Shown here in pieces: positions 6,946-11,959 of a stretch of 11,959 nt of DNA. The notes under the pieces are model-generated. The model worked only from the letters and a program-made list of their open reading frames with translations. It searched no databases and was not told where the DNA came from. Both the position numbers and the translations under genes were made by a program. The DNA comes from an uncultured Devosia sp. (lineage in GTDB: Bacteria > Pseudomonadota > Alphaproteobacteria > Rhizobiales > Devosiaceae). The stretch is taken from the NCBI GenBank assembly GCA_946480655.1, contig CAMLKN010000053.1:1-11959 (forward strand), given 5' to 3'. Position 1 is the stretch's first letter. Every line of letters begins with the position of its first letter.

Positions 6946-9495
6946 CTACAAATCCCTGAGCAGCAAGGCCGGGCGGGTGGAGACGGCGCGCCAGATGGTC
7001 ATGGCGCCGAGGATGGCGGTGATGGCGACGGCGATGGACAGGACGACGAGGATGATGTCGAGCCTGACCGTGAACTGAACGGCCAGCATGATGCCGCTGA
7101 CGACGCGGCCGAGGCCGAGGCCGAGCGCAAAGGCGGGCAGGGCGGCAAGGATGGCCAGTAGCAGGTATTGCAAGGCGGCGGTGGCGATGAGCTCGCCGCG
7201 GGTGGCACCCAGGACCTTGGTGATGACGGCATCGGCCTCGCGCTGGCGGCGGCCGGTGGCGAGACTGCCGATGAGGACAAGAAGGCCATTGCCGACCGCA
7301 AGGCCGCCAACGAGGCTCGCCGCGAAGGAGAGCTGGCCGAGGGCGTCGGTCACCTGCTTGAGGGTATCGCCGACGGAGATGAAGCGGATGTCGGGCAGTT
7401 CGGAGGCCAGCAGGCGGGTGACGGCCTCTTCCTCTCCGGGTGCCGCGGTCACGGCGGCGAACAGCGTCGTGGGATAATTGTCGAGCACGCCGGGCGAGAA
7501 GGTGGCGAGGAAGTCGATGCCGCCCTGCCAGGAATAGTCGCGGAAGCTCGATATGGTCGCGGTGACCGGTTCGCCAAATATGGAGAAGGTCAGCGTGTCC
7601 CCCAGTTCGACGCCGAGGCCGTGGCGCAGGCTTTGATGCAGGCTCACGAGGGCCGGGCCGGTGTGGTCGGGGCTCCACCATTCCCCATCGGTGATGCGGG
7701 AAGTCGTGGGCATATGGGTGCGGAAGGTGAGCGGCACTTCGCCGGCAAGGAGGAAGGTGGCTTCCGGACCGCGGGTGACGAGATCTGCGGCGGGCGTGCC
7801 GTTCACGTCGACAAGGGCACCGCGCAGCATCGGGGTCGAAACGAAGCGGGTAAAGCCGTTGCCGCCAGCGGCCAGGGTTTCGAGCTGCACGACCTCGTCG
7901 GGGAAGAGATCGGACCCGACCAGGGTCGGCGCGTCGAAGGCGGAAGCGCCCAGGAATTCCTGCTGCAGGTTGGTCTGCATGACGAGGACGATGATCAGCA
8001 TGGCCAGCGCCATGCCGGCCGAGACGGCGACGGTAGCGGCATTCTGCCCGGCGGCGGCGATATTGCGGATGGCGTGGCGCCAGATGCGCGGCCCGGTCTC
8101 GGGCAGGCGGGCAATGCCCATCTGCGCGAGGCGAATGAAGAGCTGGAACAGCACCGCGCCCACCGCACTGGCAAGGCCGAAGGCGGCGACCAAAGCCGGG
8201 TCGCCGGTCATGGCCCAGGCGAGAAGGAAGAAGGCGGCAATGGCGAGGACCAGCGGCAGTATCTGCCAGGAGAAGAGGAGGCCGCGCCAATCCACCGGGG
8301 GCGCGTCGAGGCCCTTGGAGCGGAAGAGGAGGACCGGCCGGATGGTCTGGGCCTGTTGCAGCGGCAGGTAGGCAAAGGCAAAGGCGGTGACGAGGCCCGT
8401 GCCGGCAGCAATGGCCAGGGGCTGGAGGTGGATGGCCGGGGCGAGGGGAATCCCCACCGCGGCGCCGATGGAGGGCAGGATGAACCAGGCGACGCTGGCG
8501 CCGGCGATGAGGCCAATGACCACGCCTACCAAAGCCAGCGCCGCGACCTGGGCGAGGAAATGGATGAAGACGCGCCCACGGCCGGCGCCGATGGAGCGCA
8601 GCACGGCGATAACGCCCGAACGCTCGGCAATATAGGCACGCATGCCGGTCCAGACGGAGACGCCGCCGATCAGCAGCGAGCCGAGGCCGACAATGACGAG
8701 GAAGCGCATGAAGAGATCGTAGTAGCGCACCATCTGGCCAAGCCCCTCGCGGGCCGACCGCACGGTCCAGCCTTTGCTGCCGAACTGCTCGATGGCGGAG
8801 GCGAGGCCCGCCTCGATATTGCGGTCGGTGAGGAGGAGCTTGTAACGATACCAGGTGCCGAGGCCTGGGAGCGGCGAGGTACGGTCGCTGACGACGCCGA
8901 AGCCGTCGGCGGTGATCAGGGTCGGCAGGCCGAGGCGGAAGCCACGCACCGGGCCGTCCGGCAGCTGGGTTAGGGTGCCGCGTACGGTAAATTCGGTGCC
9001 GCCCAGGCTGAAACCGTCGCCAATGCCGATGCCGAGCTGGTCGAGCATGATGCCATCGACCAGGGCGCCGGGCCGGTCAAACTCATCGGGCGCCAGCAGG
9101 GTGGCGAGATCGGTGCCGGGCGCGACTTGCGGGCTGCCGACGGTTCCGAGCAGGGGATAGCCATCGCCCACGGCGCTGACATCGGCAAAGGCCTGATCGG
9201 TGAAGGTTTCGGCGCGCAGATTGGTGTCGATGGTGGAGACGAGCTGGCCCATGGCCTGCATGGCGGCCAGTTCCTCGGGCGTGGCGAGGCGGTCGGCGCG
9301 CGAGAGCTCGATATCGCCGCCCATGATCTCGGCGGCACCTACTTCGACGGCGCGGGTAATGCTGGTGCCGACGGAATTGACGCCAGCGATGAGCGCGGTG
9401 CCGACGGCGAGGCAGACGACCAGGAGCAGGAAGCGCCGCAGGTCGCCCCGCATGTCCAGAAGGCCGATGCGGATGGCAGGCCAGAACGAGCGCAT
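6946..9495 (-). CDS. ybbP: YbbP-type ABC transporter permease (two FtsX modules)
   Basis: This 849-residue inner-membrane protein would be the permease half of an ABC transporter of the MacB/LolC/FtsX superfamily, probably working as a mechanotransmission or lipid/protein extraction device; the substrate of the YbbAP type is not firmly known. About ten membrane segments are visible: 21-41, then a periplasmic domain to about 260, then 263-284, 313-340, 357-378, 408-429, 433-454 and 486-506, a second periplasmic domain (about 510-720), and 723-745, 770-795 and 812-833. Each half carries the FtsX-type cytoplasmic coupling segment, AVLRSIGAGRGRVF (297-310) and AVITKVLGATRGELI (756-770), so the gene is an internal duplication of an FtsX module. 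Length is close to E. coli YbbP (about 800). Its ATG follows the stop of the ATPase gene with no gap, which implies one message and coupled translation. Confidence 0.88.
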   Translation of the reverse strand: MRSFWPAIRIGLLDMRGDLRRFLLLVVCLAVGTALIAGVNSVGTSITRAVEVGAAEIMGGDIELSRADRLATPEELAAMQAMGQLVSTIDTNLRAETFTDQAFADVSAVGDGYPLLGTVGSPQVAPGTDLATLLAPDEFDRPGALVDGIMLDQLGIGIGDGFSLGGTEFTVRGTLTQLPDGPVRGFRLGLPTLITADGFGVVSDRTSPLPGLGTWYRYKLLLTDRNIEAGLASAIEQFGSKGWTVRSAREGLGQMVRYYDLFMRFLVIVGLGSLLIGGVSVWTGMRAYIAERSGVIAVLRSIGAGRGRVFIHFLAQVAALALVGVVIGLIAGASVAWFILPSIGAAVGIPLAPAIHLQPLAIAAGTGLVTAFAFAYLPLQQAQTIRPVLLFRSKGLDAPPVDWRGLLFSWQILPLVLAIAAFFLLAWAMTGDPALVAAFGLASAVGAVLFQLFIRLAQMGIARLPETGPRIWRHAIRNIAAAGQNAATVAVSAGMALAMLIIVLVMQTNLQQEFLGASAFDAPTLVGSDLFPDEVVQLETLAAGGNGFTRFVSTPMLRGALVDVNGTPAADLVTRGPEATFLLAGEVPLTFRTHMPTTSRITDGEWWSPDHTGPALVSLHQSLRHGLGVELGDTLTFSIFGEPVTATISSFRDYSWQGGIDFLATFSPGVLDNYPTTLFAAVTAAPGEEEAVTRLLASELPDIRFISVGDTLKQVTDALGQLSFAASLVGGLAVGNGLLVLIGSLATGRRQREADAVITKVLGATRGELIATAALQYLLLAILAALPAFALGLGLGRVVSGIMLAVQFTVRLDIILVVLSIAVAITAILGAMTIWRAVSTRPALLLRDL

Positions 9496-10212
<717 letters not shown>

Positions 10213-10308
10213 GACCGCTTATTCCCCCCTCAAATGCCAGCCGGCACACTTGCGCCTTTGCGGGCTTGTTTGCCCAATAGTGGGCGGTGATTCGTCACAA
10301 TACCGTCA

Positions 10309-10344
10309 ACCGCTGCATGAATTTATTAGCAGCGGTGGTATAGT
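10309..10344 (+). promoter_or_regulatory. extended -10 promoter with adjacent operator-like palindrome
   Basis: ACCGCTGC (10309-10316) and GCAGCGGT (10329-10336) form a perfect 8-bp inverted repeat around a 12-base AT-rich spacer. TATAGT at 10339-10344 with TG at 10336-10337 makes an extended -10 (TG-N-TATAGT), and no good -35 is seen because the palindrome occupies that place. Transcription would begin near 10351, about 37 bases before the GTG start. The layout fits a transcription factor site governing the secreted-protein gene, and perhaps the divergent ybbA as well. Confidence 0.5.
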
Positions 10345-10387
10345 GTTGGCACAAAAATACGGCGGGCGCCCACAGAAGGGGGATAAT

Positions 10388-10909
10388 GTGAAGAACTGGC
10401 TGCGGGCCGCATTGGTCACAATGGCACTTGCGACACCGATGGTGATTCCGACTTCCGTCCAGGCCAGCGCCGGCGAACTCGACCTGCTCACCTCATATAT
10501 CGGGGACTGGCGCGGCGAAGGCGCGCTTGTGGGTGGAGACGAGCCCGAGCCGTTCCGCTGCCGCCTGGGGGTGTCGCAGGGCAACCAGCTCAAGATCAAC
10601 TATACCGGCCGTTGCACGCTGGTGAATGCCACCCTCTCGATTTCGGGCACCATTGCCTACAACAATGCCGAGCGCCGCTTCGAGGCGGCCATGAGCTCCA
10701 ATGCCGGCTATACGGGCCTGGCCATAGGCCGGCAGTCGGGCGACCGGATCAGCTTCGACCTCAGGGAGCAGGCCAAGGACCGGGCCGGCAGCGACGTGCG
10801 CATCGGCGCCCGCATCCTGCTCGTGGGCGACAGCATCACCGTCGATTTCGAGGTCGAATTCAACAATTCGGGCGAAGTGCTGACGGCGACGGTGCCATTC
10901 AGCCGGTAG
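10388..10909 (+). CDS. small secreted (periplasmic) protein of unknown function
   Basis: The protein has 173 residues from a GTG start. Residues 1-26 form a signal peptide (KNWLR n-region, a hydrophobic core, and VQA before the likely cut), so the mature part of about 147 residues should lie in the periplasm. It begins LLTSYIGDWRGEG and then runs in short polar/hydrophobic alternating strands (FRCRLGVSQ, LKINYTGRC, ISFDLRE, ITVDFEVEF), suggesting an all-beta barrel; the GDWRGEG segment recalls lipocalin-like and nitrobindin-like first strands, but the protein has no histidine at all, so nitrobindin-type heme ligation is excluded. C58 and C76 could form a disulphide. The GTG is chosen because AAGGGGG lies just upstream and a signal peptide follows at once; the frame is open to 10193 but that part is not protein-like, and the ATG one frame over is followed directly by TGA. 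I cannot assign a function. Confidence 0.8.
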   Translation: MKNWLRAALVTMALATPMVIPTSVQASAGELDLLTSYIGDWRGEGALVGGDEPEPFRCRLGVSQGNQLKINYTGRCTLVNATLSISGTIAYNNAERRFEAAMSSNAGYTGLAIGRQSGDRISFDLREQAKDRAGSDVRIGARILLVGDSITVDFEVEFNNSGEVLTATVPFSR

Positions 10910-10952
10910 GGAGTTTCTCCGCAGGCGCTGATATTCCACCCGACCTGCGCTA

Positions 10953-10966
10953 GGGCCTTGCGGCCC
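10953..10966. other. short hairpin after the secreted-protein gene
   Basis: GGGCC (10953-10957) and GGCCC (10962-10966) pair around TTGC. It lies 43 bases beyond the stop codon of the secreted-protein gene and is the nearest stem that could act as a terminator, but it is short and no T-run follows. A chance palindrome is quite possible. Confidence 0.25.
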
Positions 10967-11017
10967 AGCTTCGGTACCAGCCATTCGCGCGTAGCGCTGA
11001 TGGCCTTCTTGACTGAT

Positions 11018-11052
11018 GCGGCTCCGCTGGAGCCGCACCTTCGCTGAGCGAA
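11018..11052. repeat. two adjacent perfect hairpins
   Basis: GCGGCTCC (11018-11025) pairs with GGAGCCGC (11029-11036) around GCT, and directly after it TTCGC (11040-11044) pairs with GCGAA (11048-11052) around TGA. They adjoin the repeat block at 11070-11152 and are probably part of the same composite intergenic element. They may function as RNA hairpins, but nothing in the sequence shows which strand is transcribed. Confidence 0.5.
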
Positions 11053-11069
11053 CCGTCTGCGAAGCCCCA

Positions 11070-11152
11070 CAAGGGGGAGGGAGACGATGAACACTGGGGC
11101 CGGGACCTGTGCCTCCCTCCCCTTGATGGGCAGGGAATGAGGGTGGGGTGAC
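11070..11152 (-). repeat. dispersed intergenic palindromic repeat, copy 2 (inverted composite)
   Basis: Bases 11111-11152, read on the minus strand, match 3477-3518 at 39 of 42 positions. Bases 11070-11092 repeat the 3504-3525 part on the plus strand. The two arms CAAGGGGGAGGGAG (11070-11083) and CTCCCTCCCCTTG (11113-11125) are therefore inverted and could form a long stem with one bulged G. The element lies between the convergent secreted-protein and oxidoreductase genes, again in a gene-end gap as copy 1 does. It has no coding capacity that I can support. Confidence 0.75.
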
Positions 11153-11171
11153 TGCTCGAGTCTGCTCTGCC

Positions 11172-11959
11172 CTAGAGCTTCACCAGTGTCTTCACGTCGA
11201 CCGGCAGGCCCGTGGCAAAGCTCTTGTTGGCGGCGATGCCGGTGAGGATGGAGAGGGCGCCGTCGCGGTGGTTGGCGCCGTAGCCGGGGCGCGGCGTGGC
11301 GTTGCCGAAGATTTCTTCGAGCATGATCTTGTCGCCGCCGCCATGGCCGCCTTCGCCATGCTTGACCGGAACGACGCGCGGCTCGCCATGCAGCGGGAAG
11401 TGGTAGAGTTTTACGCCCTTGGCAGCGCCTTCGGTTTCCGAGCCGGCGCCGGCATTGATGTAGGAATTTTCGTGCACGGTGAGCTCGAGCCGGCCGCCCG
11501 TGCCGTTGATGGCGACGTTGAAGCCTTCCCAGGGGGCGTAGGCGTAGAGCGAATAGGTCATCACCGCCCTGTTGCGATAGCGGACGATGACATTCATCGT
11601 GTCCTCGATGGAAATGCCGTCGCCGAAGACGTTCTGATCGCGCTGGTAGCCGTCTTCCTTCTCGGCATCCCAGTAGAGACCCTTCTGGACGGGGTTCGAG
11701 GTGAGGTCGATGGCGAAGGGATCGTCCTTGGCGGCCTCGACGCCGGTGGTGCGGGTATAGGGGGTGTAGACACCACGTTCCTCCGCATTGGCGCGGCCGT
11801 AGAACTTGAGATCGCCCATGCCGAAGACCGTGTCGGGCTCGGTGCCGAGCCAGAAATTGACCAGGTCGAAGTGGTGGGTCGACTTGTGGACCATGAGGCC
11901 GCCGGAATTGCGCTTGTCGCGGTGCCAGCGGCGGAAATAGTCGGCGCCGTGGCGGGTAT
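11172..11959 (-). CDS. Gfo/Idh/MocA family oxidoreductase, C-terminal part (5' end outside window)
   Basis: The window holds 261 residues from the C-terminal side of a predicted NAD(P)-dependent oxidoreductase acting on sugars, inositols or related cyclic compounds. The Rossmann nucleotide-binding half lies beyond the window, so the assignment rests on the catalytic/C-terminal half. The visible part begins [20 protein letters not shown] and runs into [18 protein letters not shown] (the KSTHHFD segment supplies the conserved histidines and aspartate near the active site), then a beta-sheet region with [20 protein letters not shown], a glycine-rich [19 protein letters not shown], and a final helix with [19 protein letters not shown]. 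An internal ATG at 11894 is not the start because the frame continues upstream in a protein-like way. The stop is TAG at 11172-11174. No substrate can be named; carbohydrate metabolism is the usual context. Confidence 0.85.
   Translation of the reverse strand, partial: TRHGADYFRRWHRDKRNSGGLMVHKSTHHFDLVNFWLGTEPDTVFGMGDLKFYGRANAEERGVYTPYTRTTGVEAAKDDPFAIDLTSNPVQKGLYWDAEKEDGYQRDQNVFGDGISIEDTMNVIVRYRNRAVMTYSLYAYAPWEGFNVAINGTGGRLELTVHENSYINAGAGSETEGAAKGVKLYHFPLHGEPRVVPVKHGEGGHGGGDKIMLEEIFGNATPRPGYGANHRDGALSILTGIAANKSFATGLPVDVKTLVKL

Noticed and set aside
5843..8290. 815-codon open frame on the minus strand across the LysR gene and much of ybbP
   Set aside because: Its translation is rich in arginine, proline, histidine and alanine with no domain, and it overlaps two well-supported genes in other frames or strands. 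High GC makes stops rare, so this is a shadow.
7168..8973. 601-codon open frame on the plus strand antisense to ybbP
   Set aside because: The translation is glycine/aspartate/glutamate-rich low complexity, the usual mirror of a GC-rich membrane protein gene; the minus-strand permease has clear membrane segments and FtsX motifs.
10708..11094. 128-codon minus-strand open frame covering the repeat block and part of the secreted-protein gene
   Set aside because: The middle (AISATREWLVPKLGRKALAQ) looks somewhat protein-like, so a gene remnant was considered, but the frame starts inside the dispersed repeat, runs antisense into a supported gene, and shows no domain.

Overview
The window is GC-rich, densely coding bacterial chromosome. 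Gene content, codon style and the intergenic palindromes suggest an alphaproteobacterium of the Hyphomicrobiales, perhaps Devosia-like. This is an inference from overall character, since there is no rRNA or marker gene to settle it. I see no tRNA, rRNA, CRISPR array, insertion sequence, integrase or phage gene. Eight protein-coding genes fill almost all of the window, and no gene-free stretch exceeds about 265 bases.

Layout from left to right. (1) 1-2438, minus: DEAH-box helicase HrpB, missing only its last few residues at the window edge. (2) 2583-3449, plus: an aldose 1-epimerase family protein, divergent from hrpB. (3) 3477-3525: an intergenic palindromic repeat between two convergent genes. 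(4) 3538-5061, minus: a stand-alone HerA-like (DUF87-type) ATPase with a proline-rich linker and a probable C-terminal winged helix. (5) 5198-5821, minus: a class I SAM-dependent methyltransferase, divergent from (6) 5918-6808, plus: a LysR-family regulator. (7) 6842-6916: two tandem look-alike hairpins between convergent genes. (8) 6946-10212, minus: a two-gene ABC transporter operon of YbbA-YbbP type (ATPase, then a large FtsX-type permease). (9) 10388-10909, plus: a small secreted protein with a GTG start, divergent from the transporter and preceded by an extended -10 promoter next to a perfect 8-bp palindrome. (10) 10910-11171: a repeat-rich intergenic block carrying a second copy of the 3477 repeat. 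(11) 11172-11959, minus: the C-terminal part of a Gfo/Idh/MocA-type oxidoreductase, cut by the window edge.

Most of this is ordinary core or housekeeping chromosome and I did not find a convincing new multi-gene system. The best leads are the dispersed intergenic repeat (39 of 42 bases identical between copies about 7.6 kb apart), the paired hairpins at 6842-6916, the operator-like palindrome before the secreted-protein gene, and the functionally undefined HerA-like ATPase without a visible NurA partner. Two genes (hrpB and the LysR gene) have no clear ribosome binding site but do have promoter-like hexamers at a distance suggesting leaderless transcripts.
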